Shown here piece by piece: positions 49,241 through 58,583 of a stretch of DNA of 64,000 bases. The translations under genes and the position numbers were made by a program. Positions within the stretch are counted from its first letter, which is position 1. The number at the start of each line of letters is the position of its first letter. Source of the DNA: DAOUMF01 sp034408935 (lineage in GTDB: Bacteria; Chloroflexota; Dehalococcoidia; SM23-28-2; RBG-16-64-32); the NCBI GenBank assembly GCA_034408935.1, contig DAOUMV010000017.1, positions 12,262 to 76,261 on the forward strand, in the 5' to 3' direction. Below the pieces are notes generated by a model, which saw only the letters and a program-made list of their open reading frames with translations, searched no databases and was not told the origin of the DNA.

Positions 49241-52021
49241 ATGGCAACGTCCAAGCAGCAGACATGGGCCGACCGCTATCGCGACAAGTGGAAGTGGGAC
49301 AAGGTCACCTGGGGCAGCCACTCCGTGGACTGCTATCCCGGCGGCTGTCCCTGGCGCGTATACGTCCGCGACGGCAAGATCGTCCGCGAGGAGCAGGCAG
49401 GCAAGCTGTCCGTGATCCAGAAGGGTGTCCCGGACATGAACCCCATGGGCTGTCAGAAGGGCGCCTGCTGGTCGTACATCCACTACTCTCCTGAGCGGGT
49501 AACCCAGCCCTTGAAGCGGGTGGGGGAGCGAGGAGAGGGGAAGTTCGAGCCGGTCTCCTGGGACCAGGCGCTGACGGAGATCGCGGATGGCATGCTGGAC
49601 GCCATCGAGGATCAGGGGCCGGAGTCCATCATCACGCTTACCACGCCAGAGGTTGCGGCTTTCGCCGCCCGCACCTTCGCTACCGCCCTGGGCACGCCCA
49701 TCACCGATGGGAACGCCGAGTTCCAGGACTGGAGCCCCGGCTACTACCTCACCTGGGGCAAGTACAATCCCGTCTCTTCCATGGACGACTGGTTCCTGGC
49801 GGAGCTGACGCTCATCTGGCACTGCAACCCCGTCTACACCAACATTCACTGGTACCATTACGTGGCTGAGTCCCGCTACAACGGCGGCGAGGTGGTCACC
49901 GTCGCTCCCGACTACAGCCCGTCGACCATCCACGCCGACTACCACATGCCGGTGCGCATCGGCACCGACGCTGCCCTCGCCCTTTCGATGTGCAAGGTCA
50001 TCATCGATGAGGGGCTGTACAACAAGCGCTTCATCAAAGAGCAGACGGACCTGCCCCTGCTGGTGCGGAAAGACACGGGGCGCTTCCTAAGGGGCAACGA
50101 GGTGGCCATCGGCGAGCGGGAGGACCAGTTCTACTGGTGGGACGCCAAGATCGGCATGGTCGTCCCGGCGCCCCGGGGTACGCTCTCCCTAACCGGTGCC
50201 GATCCGGCCCTGGAGGGCACGTACAAGGCGCGGTTGACGGACGGCAGCGAGGTAGAGGTGCAGCCGGTGTTCCAGCGGCTGAGGGATCGCCTCAAGGGCT
50301 ACGAGCCGGAGGAGGCGGCCAAGATCTGCGAGGTGAACGCTGATCTCATCCGCATGGTGGCGCGCAAGGTGGCGGTCAAGCGGACGAAGATCTTCAGCGG
50401 CTGGAACTCAGGCAAGTACTACCACGGCGACCTGATGGAGCGGTCGATGGCGCTGCTCCTGGCCCTCACCGGCAACTGGGGGAAGCAGGGCACAGGTACC
50501 CGCTCCTGGTCAGTATCAGGCTACGACGGCCAGACCTTGGCCAACAGGAAGACAAGGCCGGGCCAGGAGGCGGCCCGCGAGCTCTACCAGCAGATCCTCG
50601 GGACGATCCGCCTTCTCGGCGCCGACGACCGCACCATGACGATGGAGATGATCGTCAACAGGGCGGCCGAGATGGGCGCAGGCCGCGTCGGCGGCCAGGG
50701 CAACGTCATACCGCCCGCCTTCCTCTGGTATCACCAGTTCGGCTACAAGGAGCGTTTCAACCGCAAGGACTGGTCCGACCCCAGCATGAAGCGCACCTTC
50801 GATGAGTACTTCCAGGAGGCGATGGACAAGGGCTGGTGGGACACGGCCATGGCCAAGGTATGGAAAGACGTGGAGCCACGTGTCCTGTTCGAGTCGGGGG
50901 GCAACGTCCTGCGCCGCCACCGCGGCGGCCAGGAGATGCTGCTGAAGCACCTCTGGCCGAAGCTGAAGTTGATCGTCTCAGTAGACTTCCGCATCAACAC
51001 CACCGGTCTCCATTCTGACTACATCCTGCCCGCGGCCCAGCACTACGAGAAGATGGGCACGAGCATGCCCTCCTGCCACCACCTGAACGTCGTGCTCGCG
51101 GACAAGGCCGTGGATCCCCCTGGCGAGGCCAAGCGTGATGGGGAGATCGGCCGCATGTTGCTGGAGAAGCTGGAGGAGAGGGGCAAGGCCCGTGGCATTA
51201 CCCAGATCACCAGTCGGTCGGGCCCCGCCGTCGACCTGAACGGCGTGGCCGGCCGAGAGACGCTCGGCGGCTATCTGCAGGACGAAGAAGTGTTCTGGGA
51301 CGAGGCGCTCCGCGACAATGCGGCCTACGGCATCCTACCGGAGGGCACCACCCTGGAGACGCTGAGGGAGAAGGGGCATGTGCGCTGGACCAACTGGGGG
51401 GTGATCGGCATGGGCCTCGCCCAGGCCTCGACCATCGAGCCGGACAAGACCCATAACCCCTTCCGCTGGCACACCGAGGACAAGGTGCCCTACCCTACCC
51501 TCACCCGCCGCGCCCAGTTCTACATCGACCACGAGTGGTTCCTGGAGGCGGGCGAGGAGCTGCCGATGCACAAGGAGAACCCCAACCACGGCGGCGACCG
51601 CCAGTTCCGGCTCATCAGCGGCCACCCCCGCTGGAGCATTCACTCCATGAACATGACCAACAACATCATCCTCAACACGCACCGCGGCGAGCCCTTCATC
51701 TTCCTCAATCCTGAGGACGCCAAGGAGAGGGGGATCGAGAATGGGGAAGAGGTGAAGGTGGTCAACGACGCTGGACACCTGAACATCTCGGTGAAGCTGT
51801 CGCCGTCGGTGCGGCCGGGGCTGGTGGTGCTGTACAACGGGTTCGAGCCGTACCAGCACCGGGAGTGGTTCAGTCAGTCTGATGTGGAGCCGGGGATCGT
51901 CAAGTGGCTGCACATGGCTGGTGGCTACGGTCACCTGAAGTACCGCCTCTGGCACTGGCAGCCGGTTCCCGTGGACCGGGGTATCGGCGTTGACGTGGAG
52001 AAGCTGACGCTACCGACGTAG
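49241..52021 (+). CDS. Molybdopterin-dependent oxidoreductase, DMSO reductase family (type II-like)
   Basis: A 926-residue catalytic subunit resembling the nitrate reductase/ethylbenzene dehydrogenase branch. The N-terminal Fe-S ligands are H27-x3-C31-x4-C36 and C71, the HxxxC form typical of type II enzymes. Molybdopterin-binding segments include FSGWNSGKYYHGDLMERS, LFESGGNVLRRHRGG and RLISGHPRWSIHS. ATG 49241 with GGAGG is preferred over 49184. There is no Tat signal, so it is cytoplasmic, and no beta (Fe-S) or gamma (heme) partner is adjacent. The substrate is unknown; the x4 cysteine spacing is unusual. Confidence 0.85.
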   Translation: MATSKQQTWADRYRDKWKWDKVTWGSHSVDCYPGGCPWRVYVRDGKIVREEQAGKLSVIQKGVPDMNPMGCQKGACWSYIHYSPERVTQPLKRVGERGEGKFEPVSWDQALTEIADGMLDAIEDQGPESIITLTTPEVAAFAARTFATALGTPITDGNAEFQDWSPGYYLTWGKYNPVSSMDDWFLAELTLIWHCNPVYTNIHWYHYVAESRYNGGEVVTVAPDYSPSTIHADYHMPVRIGTDAALALSMCKVIIDEGLYNKRFIKEQTDLPLLVRKDTGRFLRGNEVAIGEREDQFYWWDAKIGMVVPAPRGTLSLTGADPALEGTYKARLTDGSEVEVQPVFQRLRDRLKGYEPEEAAKICEVNADLIRMVARKVAVKRTKIFSGWNSGKYYHGDLMERSMALLLALTGNWGKQGTGTRSWSVSGYDGQTLANRKTRPGQEAARELYQQILGTIRLLGADDRTMTMEMIVNRAAEMGAGRVGGQGNVIPPAFLWYHQFGYKERFNRKDWSDPSMKRTFDEYFQEAMDKGWWDTAMAKVWKDVEPRVLFESGGNVLRRHRGGQEMLLKHLWPKLKLIVSVDFRINTTGLHSDYILPAAQHYEKMGTSMPSCHHLNVVLADKAVDPPGEAKRDGEIGRMLLEKLEERGKARGITQITSRSGPAVDLNGVAGRETLGGYLQDEEVFWDEALRDNAAYGILPEGTTLETLREKGHVRWTNWGVIGMGLAQASTIEPDKTHNPFRWHTEDKVPYPTLTRRAQFYIDHEWFLEAGEELPMHKENPNHGGDRQFRLISGHPRWSIHSMNMTNNIILNTHRGEPFIFLNPEDAKERGIENGEEVKVVNDAGHLNISVKLSPSVRPGLVVLYNGFEPYQHREWFSQSDVEPGIVKWLHMAGGYGHLKYRLWHWQPVPVDRGIGVDVEKLTLPT

Positions 52022-52092
52022 TCAACGTCTACCTCCCTCCGCCCGATGGCGCACGACGCCCCTGCGCCGATGTGCCATAATGACCCCAGCCC

Positions 52093-52728
52093 ATGAAGGT
52101 CTTCGACGTCTCCGTCCCCCTCCGCGCCGGCATGCCGACCTACGATGGCGAACCAGGGCTCAGTCTCGACTTCCGTCGCCTCCTCTCCAGGGGTGACCCC
52201 TACACCATTAGCACGGTCTCCCTCGGCTCCCACACCGGCACGCATGTGGACGCCCCCGCCCACTTCCGGGATGGTGCCACCACGGTCGATAGCCTGCCCC
52301 TGGACGCCCTCGTCGGCCCCGCCTACGTCGCTGAGTTCGCCGGCGACACGCACATCACCAGCGCGGACCTGGACTCGATGGCCATCCCGCCCGACTGCCA
52401 ACGTCTCCTCTTCAAGACGCGAAACGCCCGCCTCTGGGACGACACGGCCTTCCACACCGACTTCGTCGCCCTCGCCCCCGACGCGGCCGCTGGCCTCGTC
52501 GAGCGCGACATCCGGCTGGTCGGCATCGACTACATGTCCATCGAGCCCTACGACGCGAGTCCGCACGAGGTTCACCAGACGCTCCTGACCCGCGGCGTCG
52601 TCATCGTGGAGGGGCTAGACCTGCGGCGCGTCGCTGCCGGTCCCTACCTCCTCGTGTGCGCGCCCCTCAACATCGTCGGCGCGGAGGGCGCCCCCGCTCG
52701 CACGTTCCTCATTGACCAGAACCCGTAG
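52093..52728 (+). CDS. Cyclase family protein (kynurenine formamidase-like)
   Basis: A 211-residue member of the PF04199 cyclase family; the metal-binding signature HTGTHVDAPAHF is present (residues about 48-59). These enzymes hydrolyse formamides, amides or cyclic substrates. Residues DYMSIEP near the C-terminus are typical. No Shine-Dalgarno site is seen; the start lies only 70 bases after the molybdoenzyme. Convergent with a VOC gene. Substrate unknown. Confidence 0.87.
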   Translation: MKVFDVSVPLRAGMPTYDGEPGLSLDFRRLLSRGDPYTISTVSLGSHTGTHVDAPAHFRDGATTVDSLPLDALVGPAYVAEFAGDTHITSADLDSMAIPPDCQRLLFKTRNARLWDDTAFHTDFVALAPDAAAGLVERDIRLVGIDYMSIEPYDASPHEVHQTLLTRGVVIVEGLDLRRVAAGPYLLVCAPLNIVGAEGAPARTFLIDQNP

Positions 52729-52794
52729 CGCTGGCCCGCGCCCCTGGGGCCGCTTCCCCTCGCTCTGAGCCTGCCGGAGGCCCCTCGCCGGCCG

Positions 52795-53280
52795 CTACGT
52801 CTGTGTGCTGAGGAGAGACACCTTCCCGTCGGCAGAGGCGATCAGCTCGAAGATGATCCCGCCGGTGCGGCGCGTATCCAGATAGGCGTAGAACTGCCCA
52901 AAGGGATCCGACTGAAGCACCTCAAACCCCATCGCCTTCGCCTGCTCCAGCTTGGCTGGGAAGTCCCGAACCAGGAAGCCCAGGTGGTGGATCCCCTCCC
53001 CGTGCTCGCGCAGGAACTCCAGGTGGAAGCTGTCCCCCTCGACGATATGGATCAACTCCAACTCGACCTGACCCAGACTGGCGAAGCCCAGCCGGGCCTT
53101 GATGTGTTTCTCTTCGCCGCGATCGGGCACGTTGGGCGCTTCCAACTCCCTCGTCTCGAACGGCCCCAGCCCGAAGGTCGACTCGTAGAAGGCTATCGTG
53201 CGGTCGAGGTCTTCCACCACCACCCCGATCTGGCCCACGTCGGGCAACTGAAGCTGCTGCTTGACATCGTCTGCTGTCAT
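52795..53280 (-). CDS. VOC family protein (glyoxalase/methylmalonyl-CoA epimerase-like)
   Basis: A 161-residue protein with the paired beta-alpha-beta-beta-beta motifs of the VOC superfamily. Metal-ligand positions read Q in VGQIGVVVED (usually His), H in GIHHLGFLVRD and E in IIFELIA. The layout is like methylmalonyl-CoA epimerases, but the first ligand is Gln, so the metal site may be altered. AGGAGGG precedes the ATG. It is cotranscribed downstream of the ADP-forming CoA synthetase-like gene, 93 bases away. Confidence 0.82.
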   Translation of the reverse strand: MTADDVKQQLQLPDVGQIGVVVEDLDRTIAFYESTFGLGPFETRELEAPNVPDRGEEKHIKARLGFASLGQVELELIHIVEGDSFHLEFLREHGEGIHHLGFLVRDFPAKLEQAKAMGFEVLQSDPFGQFYAYLDTRRTGGIIFELIASADGKVSLLSTQT

Positions 53281-53373
53281 CGAGAGCGCCCTCCTATTCG
53301 TCTCCCCGGCGGCCCTGGGACTGAGATCGAGGCATATTGCACCCCGCGGCTCGCCTTGCGCGATCTCTTGAGC

Positions 53374-54834
53374 CTAATTCTGCTCCTGCCGCTCGGCTAG
53401 GTAGTGCACATAGCGGCCCATGGCGCGGGCCGCCCTCTCAATATCGGGATAGATTGCAACGCCGGCCGCGGCCATCTCCTCTCGCGCGCCCATGGACGCC
53501 TTCCAACGCCGCTCGTCGCGGAACTCAGGCTCCCCCATCACCAGCATCATCGCCTTGCCGTTCTCCTTCCCCAGCCTCTTCAGGGCGTCGATGGCGTCCC
53601 GGAACAGCTTCTCGCCGTCCTCCCGATTGAGCATATGCTCCACGCTTCTGGCATTGGCGAAGATGAGGTCGTAGCCAGGGCTGGCCGCCATCAACTGAAC
53701 GACCTCCAACGCCTCGAAGCGTCCCCAGCCCAGTATCGAGCCGTCGACGGGGTTGCCGACCCAGTCCCAGGCGTGTGGCAGCTTCTCCTTGAGCGCCTCT
53801 CGCAACTCCTGCGGAATAGGGGCTACGTCGAGGCCAGCCTCGTGGCAGATGTCTGCAGTCTCGACGGTTTCTCCGCCCGCGCCACCCAGGACGGCCACCC
53901 TGGTTCCCTTGGCCGGTCCGGCGAGACTGAACGCCACCACCATGTCAGCCAACTCGTTAAGGCTGCTGACCTCAATCGCTCCCGCCTGGCGAACCGCGGT
54001 CTGCCAGATGGCCTGCTGGCTTGCGAGGGCGGCGGTGTGGGAGGCGGCCGCGGTGCGGCCCGCGGCAGTGCGACCGCCCTTGAGGACCACGACGGGTTTC
54101 TTCGCTGCCGCTCGCCGCAGGCCATCGAGAAAGCGTCTCCCATCGCGCACACCTTCGATGTACGCGGCGATGACCTCCGTGTCTGGGTCCTCCGCGAAGT
54201 GCTCCAGGAGGTCCGCCTCGCTGATATCCATCGCGTTGCCATAGCTGACGACTTTGCTGAATCGCAGCCCCCGCTCCCGCCCGCGCATCATCATTCGGAA
54301 GGCATGGCTCCCGCTCTGGGTCAGGAAGCCCACATTGCCGGGCTCTTTCGGGAGGACGGGGTCGAATGTGATCTTCTCCTTGGGGTAGTAGAGCCCCATG
54401 CAGTTGGGGCCGATCACGCGGATGCCCGCTTCCCTGATCCTCTTGCTCAACTCCTGCTCGAGCTCGGCTGCGTCCTCGCGGCCGGTCTCGCTGAAGCGGG
54501 CGGTGAAGAAGTGGATGAGCTTGGCCCCCTTGGCCTTGGCCCCGTCGACTAGCTCAAGGACGAAGTTGGCGGGAACGGCGGATATCACGAAGTCGACGGT
54601 GCCCGGGATGTCCTCGAGCCGCGGATATGCCTTCAAGCCGAGGAGTTCGTCCAGCTTGGGGTTGACCGGGTATATCGGGCCGGGGAATCCGATCTCGACG
54701 AGTCCCTGTACGAACTCGTATCCTTGACTGCGCTCGTTCGCCGAGGCGCCGACGACGGCGATGCTTTGGGGTCGGAACAGGGTCTCGAGATCTTGGCCCG
54801 ACGCGGGGCGTCGTTTCTTTCGTGTGCTGCGCAT
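53374..54834 (-). CDS. ADP-forming acyl-CoA synthetase alpha-type protein
   Basis: A 486-residue protein with the CoA-binding Rossmann domain (SIAVVGASANERSQGYEF) and two succinyl-CoA-ligase-like domains; AASHTAALAS contains the histidine that is phosphorylated in acetyl-CoA synthetase alpha subunits. The ATP-grasp beta subunit is absent here and from the neighbouring genes. It could pair with a beta subunit elsewhere, or regulate. The VOC gene follows. Confidence 0.85.
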   Translation of the reverse strand: MRSTRKKRRPASGQDLETLFRPQSIAVVGASANERSQGYEFVQGLVEIGFPGPIYPVNPKLDELLGLKAYPRLEDIPGTVDFVISAVPANFVLELVDGAKAKGAKLIHFFTARFSETGREDAAELEQELSKRIREAGIRVIGPNCMGLYYPKEKITFDPVLPKEPGNVGFLTQSGSHAFRMMMRGRERGLRFSKVVSYGNAMDISEADLLEHFAEDPDTEVIAAYIEGVRDGRRFLDGLRRAAAKKPVVVLKGGRTAAGRTAAASHTAALASQQAIWQTAVRQAGAIEVSSLNELADMVVAFSLAGPAKGTRVAVLGGAGGETVETADICHEAGLDVAPIPQELREALKEKLPHAWDWVGNPVDGSILGWGRFEALEVVQLMAASPGYDLIFANARSVEHMLNREDGEKLFRDAIDALKRLGKENGKAMMLVMGEPEFRDERRWKASMGAREEMAAAGVAIYPDIERAARAMGRYVHYLAERQEQN

Positions 54835-55250
54835 CCTTCAACTCCTGCGGACATGCGGCCTGCCGGGGGCACAGCAGTGCCAAAAGCCAGGCCACCTGTC
54901 GGTGGACAGATGGTCTTCGAGGAGTCTCGGGCCTTTCCCGAAAGCTGAAGAGCGCCCGTACACATTGTATAGGCTAGGGTTCTTACGGTGAAGGGTGCGC
55001 CGCCCGCGCGACGCGCTCCGCCAGTCTACATGCCGTTACGCTGCGGCCGACGCCATGGCCCCGTGGGGCAAAGCCCTACGACATCTTCCAGACCCTGCCT
55101 GACTGATTTCTCAGTGATCCTGGCCTACAATCTGCTCCATCAGGAGAGGGAGAAGAGCATCCACCTTCGACGAACCTGCATAGGGTTGCCCCTCGCCGTC
55201 CCCTATGCATACTTGTAGGCGACAGACCCTAGCCTTAGGAGGACACTCCG
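54835..55250. other. Intergenic with inverted repeat
   Basis: No recognisable gene. An inverted repeat at 55177-55209 sits just before the small gene at 55251. Confidence 0.45.
55177..55209. repeat. Inverted repeat before the 62-residue gene
   Basis: Perfect nine-base arms TGCATAGGG and CCCTATGCA flank a 15-base loop. It ends about 40 bases before ATG 55251, so it lies in the leader or promoter region. Confidence 0.5.
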
Positions 55251-55439
55251 ATGTTTACAGCCTCGCTCAACCTAGACGCGCTCAAGCAGACCGTCAAGAC
55301 CCCCGAGCGAACCTGCGCCGTGGAAGGCTGCGACAAGCCGGTGGCCCCGGCGGGACAGGCCGACGCTCAGTTCTGCGCTGACCACGCCAAACCCAAGCCG
55401 AAGCGGGCGCGACGGGCCAAGAAGGCGGCCGCCAAGTAG
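55251..55439 (+). CDS. Small cysteine-containing, basic-tailed protein
   Basis: A 62-residue protein: cysteines in TCAVEGCDKPV and FCADHAK give a possible C-x5-C...C-x2-H zinc site; the tail is lysine/arginine/alanine-rich (KPKRARRAKKAAAK), like DNA- or RNA-binding tails. AGGAGGACACTCCG precedes the ATG, a strong ribosome site. I do not recognise the family. Its layout suggests a real small protein with nucleic-acid contact. Confidence 0.65.
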   Translation: MFTASLNLDALKQTVKTPERTCAVEGCDKPVAPAGQADAQFCADHAKPKPKRARRAKKAAAK

Positions 55440-55542
55440 CGCCGGCCCTGAGCGCGAACCCTTTGGCAGCTATTAGACCGCGGCAGTTCTCTTATTCCCG
55501 CGCGGGCGGATTCCGGTCGAGAGGACTGGAAAGGAGCCACCT

Positions 55543-57258
55543 ATGAAGATCGACGGCGGTGAGATGTTTGCCAGCATGCTGGAACGGGAGGGGGTGAAGA
55601 ACGTCTTCGGTCTCCACGGTGGCCACATCGATCCCATCTTCCAGGCCTGCCGGGATCACGGCATCCGCATCATCGACACGCGCCATGAGCAGGCCGCCGG
55701 CCACATGGCTGACGCCTGGGCCCGCACGACGAGCCGACCCAGTGTCGCCGTCGTGACGGCCGGTCCCGGAGTTACCGACATCGTAACCGCCGTCGCCAAT
55801 GCCCATATCGACTCCGTGCCCATGGTGGTCGTCGGTGGCCGCTACGCCCTCACCGATGACGAGATGATGCCCCTCCAGGAGCTGCACGGCGTGCCCCTTA
55901 TGGAGTCCATCACCAAGTGGCAGCGCGTGGTACGGGATCCGGAGCGCATACCTGAGTACGCGAGCATGGCCTTCCGTAACGCCACTACTGGCCGGCCCGG
56001 CCCTGTCTTCTTGGAGATACCCGAGGACGTCTTGGCCGCCCGGGTAGAGGAGGACGACATCCGCTTCCCGGAGGTCTATCGCCCCGAGACCGCCCCGGCC
56101 CCGCCGTCTGACGCCGTCGACAAGGCGCTCGCCATCCTGTCGGAGGCAGAGCGGCCGGTCATCCTGGCCGGGCGCGGCGTCTGGTTTGCCGGCGCGACCG
56201 ACGAACTGCGGAAGTTCGCCGAGCTCACCGGCATTCCAGTGTGCGCCAACGGCATGACGCGGGGCGCCGTCTCCGAGGACAGCCCACTAGGCGTTGGAGG
56301 CTTCATGGTTGCCGGCCGTGGCATGGCCCTAGCCGGCCTTCCTGACGCTGTCCTGCTCCTGGGGGGAAGACTGGGGATGTTCACAGGCGGCCGTCAGTCC
56401 TTCATCCCCGCCCAGACGAAGGTGATCCAGGTGGACATCGAGGGGGAGGAGATCGGACGGGTCCGCGACATCGACGTTGGGATCGTAGCGGACTGCCGGG
56501 AGACATTGCGTGCTCTCATAGGGCAGACGCAGGGGCGCACCTTTCCCCCGCGCGACGAGTGGGTGCAGAAGCTGCACCAGGCCCAAGACGCGGTGCGTGG
56601 CATGTACGCAAACGCCCTGGAACCTGACCGCCGACCCATCCACCCCTACCGCCTGGCCTGTGAAGTCAGCGCCCTCGTGGCCGACGACGGAGTGCTGGTC
56701 GCTGACGGCGGCGAGACGTTCGTTTGGGCGGAGCTCGCCCTCTCGGCGCGTCGGCCGGGCCGCTATCTCGGCCACGGCTACCTGGGCTGCCTCGGAACGG
56801 GCATCCCCTTCGGCATAGCGGCGAAGCTGGCCCACCCCGATGAGCGCGTACTCGTCCTCATCGGCGACGGCTCCGTGGGCCTCAACTTCACCGAGTTCGA
56901 CACCGCCGTGCGCCACGACTTGCCCATCGTGGTTGTCGTCAACAACGATCAGGCCTGGGGGATGTGCAAGCACGGTCAGCAGGTGAATCTGGGCGAAGAC
57001 CGCGTCGTGGGTACCGAACTGGGCCCCACACGGTACGAGAAGGCCGCAGAGGCGTTCGGAGTCCACGCAGAGTTCGTGGAGGAAGGAGCCGAGATCGTTC
57101 CCGCCATCGAGCGGGCCTTCGCGAGCGGCCGGCCCGCCTGCGTCAACGTGATGACCGACCCAGACGCCATCTCGCCGTACTTCGCGGGATCAGGTGCCCG
57201 CCAGGAGCGGCCCTGGGCCGAGGCCGTCATCCGCCGACGGGAAGCCGCGGTTCAATAG
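55543..57258 (+). CDS. ThDP-dependent acetolactate synthase-like enzyme
   Basis: A 571-residue ThDP enzyme with the catalytic Glu in TRHEQAAGHMADAWA, the central Rossmann domain and the C-terminal ThDP motif GDGSVGLNFTEFD followed by VVVNNDQAWGM. Relatives include acetolactate synthases, oxalyl-CoA decarboxylases and 2-hydroxyacyl-CoA lyases. The next gene, an acyl-CoA dehydrogenase, begins 26 bases on; that pairing favours a CoA-thioester or hydroxyacyl-CoA substrate over pyruvate, but this is inference. A regulatory ilvN partner is absent. Confidence 0.88.
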   Translation: MKIDGGEMFASMLEREGVKNVFGLHGGHIDPIFQACRDHGIRIIDTRHEQAAGHMADAWARTTSRPSVAVVTAGPGVTDIVTAVANAHIDSVPMVVVGGRYALTDDEMMPLQELHGVPLMESITKWQRVVRDPERIPEYASMAFRNATTGRPGPVFLEIPEDVLAARVEEDDIRFPEVYRPETAPAPPSDAVDKALAILSEAERPVILAGRGVWFAGATDELRKFAELTGIPVCANGMTRGAVSEDSPLGVGGFMVAGRGMALAGLPDAVLLLGGRLGMFTGGRQSFIPAQTKVIQVDIEGEEIGRVRDIDVGIVADCRETLRALIGQTQGRTFPPRDEWVQKLHQAQDAVRGMYANALEPDRRPIHPYRLACEVSALVADDGVLVADGGETFVWAELALSARRPGRYLGHGYLGCLGTGIPFGIAAKLAHPDERVLVLIGDGSVGLNFTEFDTAVRHDLPIVVVVNNDQAWGMCKHGQQVNLGEDRVVGTELGPTRYEKAAEAFGVHAEFVEEGAEIVPAIERAFASGRPACVNVMTDPDAISPYFAGSGARQERPWAEAVIRRREAAVQ

Positions 57259-57283
57259 CCCGAAGCCACAAGGAGGAGACACC

Positions 57284-58504
57284 ATGTGCGCCCTCAACCT
57301 GACTGACGACCCGCCCGAACAGAAGGAGCTGCGCGATCAAGCCCACCGCTTCGCCGCCGAGGTGCTCCGTCCCGCCGCCATCGAGCTGGACGACCTCTCG
57401 CCGGAGGAAGTGATCGCGCCGGAGTCGCGCCTTTGGGACGTGTTCCGCGAGACGTACCAGGCTGGCTATCACCTCCGTGCCTTCCCGCCGCAGTTGGGTG
57501 GCGCCGGCCTGACTCCGATGGAATCGTGGGTCGTCGGCGAGGAGTTCGGTTGGGGCAACGCCGGACTGTCCATCAGCATCGGCGTTACCACCATGCCGTT
57601 CGGGGCCGCCGCTCTGACCGGCAACCCCGACCTCTTGCGCGATCTCGTGATGCCGTTCGTACAGGACAAGGAAGTGAAGTACATTGGCTGCTGGGGCGCG
57701 ACCGAGCCACAGCATGGGTCGGACGCCATCCTCTACTCCGGCGAGTACTCTCAGCCCGACATCCACTTCGACTGCATGGCCCGACGCGACGGCGACGACT
57801 GGGTCATCAACGGCCAGAAGTCCGCTTGGGTATCCAACGGGACTATCGCCACCCACACTCTGGGCTTCTTCTGTGGCGATCCCTCAATGGGCATGGACGG
57901 AACTTGTGTGGCCGTCGTCCCGCTCGATTTGCCTGGGGTGAGCAGGGGCAAGCCGCTCAACAAGCTGGGACAGCGTGCCCTCAACCAGGGGGAGATCTTC
58001 TTCGACAACGTCCGCATCCCCAAGCACTTCATGCTCATGGAGCCGGGCACGTTTGGCGCCGGTGCAGAGAATATCCTCGCTCAGGCCAACGCCGGCATGA
58101 GCGCTACCTTCTGCGGGGTGGCGCGGGCGGCCTTTGAGGAGGCCTACAACTACGCGCAGGAGCGTGTGCAGGGAGGCGTCCCCATAGTGCAACACCAGTT
58201 GGTCCAGCGGAAGCTGTTCGATATGTTCACCAAGCTCCAGGCGGCACGATCGCTCTCTCGGCTCGCCAATAGCCGGCTCACCACCGGTCAGCCCACCCTT
58301 CACTACTCTGTCGCTGCCAAGGTCTTCTGCACCCAGACTGCGTTCGAGCTGGCATCGGACGCTATCCAGATCTTGGGAGGAATGGGGCTCGCCAAGGGTA
58401 TGCTGCCGGAGATGCTGTTGAGAGACGCCCGCGCCTCGATGATAGAGGACGGGGCGAACGACGTGCTGGCGCTGTCGGCTTTCCGCTTCCTCCTCCGGCA
58501 GTAG
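57284..58504 (+). CDS. Acyl-CoA dehydrogenase
   Basis: A 406-residue flavoprotein. The middle domain WGATEPQHGSDAIL and the C-terminal catalytic Glu in SMIEDGANDVLAL are visible. GGAGGAGAC precedes ATG 57284. It is cotranscribed with the ThDP enzyme. Acyl specificity unknown. Confidence 0.92.
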   Translation: MCALNLTDDPPEQKELRDQAHRFAAEVLRPAAIELDDLSPEEVIAPESRLWDVFRETYQAGYHLRAFPPQLGGAGLTPMESWVVGEEFGWGNAGLSISIGVTTMPFGAAALTGNPDLLRDLVMPFVQDKEVKYIGCWGATEPQHGSDAILYSGEYSQPDIHFDCMARRDGDDWVINGQKSAWVSNGTIATHTLGFFCGDPSMGMDGTCVAVVPLDLPGVSRGKPLNKLGQRALNQGEIFFDNVRIPKHFMLMEPGTFGAGAENILAQANAGMSATFCGVARAAFEEAYNYAQERVQGGVPIVQHQLVQRKLFDMFTKLQAARSLSRLANSRLTTGQPTLHYSVAAKVFCTQTAFELASDAIQILGGMGLAKGMLPEMLLRDARASMIEDGANDVLALSAFRFLLRQ

Positions 58505-58583
58505 GGCGCCGCCCCTCACCGTTCCATCTGCCCCGTACTCAAGGCGACGGTGCGGATGCCGTTGGGAGGGCCCCGACCTCCTT

